Source: Prunella strophiata (Eukaryota; Chordata; Aves; Passeriformes; Prunellidae). Taken from it: DNA of 64,000 bases. Positions within the stretch are counted from its first letter, which is position 1; each line of letters starts with the position of its first letter. Made by a program: the position numbers and the translations under genes. The notes beneath the pieces were generated by a model. The model was not told the DNA's origin. It made no database searches and was given only the letters and a program-made list of their open reading frames with translations. The stretch is from the NCBI GenBank assembly GCA_036583965.1, contig JAZBQD010000014.1:54565626-54629625 (forward strand). Direction: 5' to 3'. This document shows positions 63,841 to 64,000 of this stretch, piece by piece.

Positions 63841-64000
63841 AACCAAATTTCTTACAATTTTAATTGGTATAAAATTAGCTTCTCCATGCCTGAAGTTATA
63901 AACATACATTTTCTTGTGAAGGATATATGTGCTTTTACTCAGAGGAAAGATACTTCAGAGGGAAGGAATGCATCTAGATGTTGTGGAATGTCTTAGGTGA

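Noticed and set aside
63630..63863. Plus-strand repeat-containing frame as a possible protein gene
   Set aside because: The sequence is a CR1 ORF2 relic with a tandem triplication; kept as a repeat and reported as a finding, not as a gene.

Overview
This is a stretch of bird nuclear genome with no protein-coding gene that I can support. The base composition is AT-rich and CpG-poor, with homopolymer runs, microsatellites and short relics of vertebrate transposons. The dominant repeat is CR1, the main LINE of birds. I see eleven CR1 pieces, most of them 5'-truncated, and several end in the family's typical 3' terminus (variants of CCATTCTATGATTCTATG). The second class is avian endogenous-retrovirus LTRs, including two types common in neoavian birds. 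A neoavian, probably passerine, host is the best guess, but the species cannot be fixed from the sequence alone.

Layout. 1-2.7 kb: unique sequence and a 38-A tract. 2.67-3.69 kb: a CR1 3' end followed by a solo LTR with a mosaic structure. 3.7-12.7 kb: unique AT-rich sequence with a pair of hairpins near 6.6 kb and a purine tract. 12.7 kb: a compound ATT/ACT/ATC microsatellite. 14.1-14.4 kb: a decayed LTR. 16-18 kb: a small CR1 3' tip and an ancient CR1 reverse-transcriptase relic. 23.5-24.7 kb: two CR1 copies in opposite orientation. 28.4-29.1 kb: a long decayed LTR. 33.8 and 36.2 kb: small CR1 relics. 37.7 kb: a possible LTR. 42.65-43.99 and 45.09-45.99 kb: two large CR1 copies forming an inverted pair. 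51.4-51.9 kb: an LTR with a CpG-retaining flank. 53.5-54.07 kb: a complete-looking solo LTR. 59.8 and 63.5 kb: CR1 relics, the last with an internal 24-bp tandem repeat.

Reading frames. Most longer open frames lie in CR1 relics, are antisense to them, or come from microsatellites. The remaining frames of 60-119 codons are what chance gives in 64 kb of AT-rich DNA. I found no frame with a recognisable conserved domain apart from the CR1 relics, and no recognisable tRNA, rRNA, CRISPR or bacterial-type element. The window is best read as a gene desert or the inside of a very large intron. These calls rest on remembered family consensus patterns, so boundaries are approximate, usually within tens of bases, unless a terminus is described.
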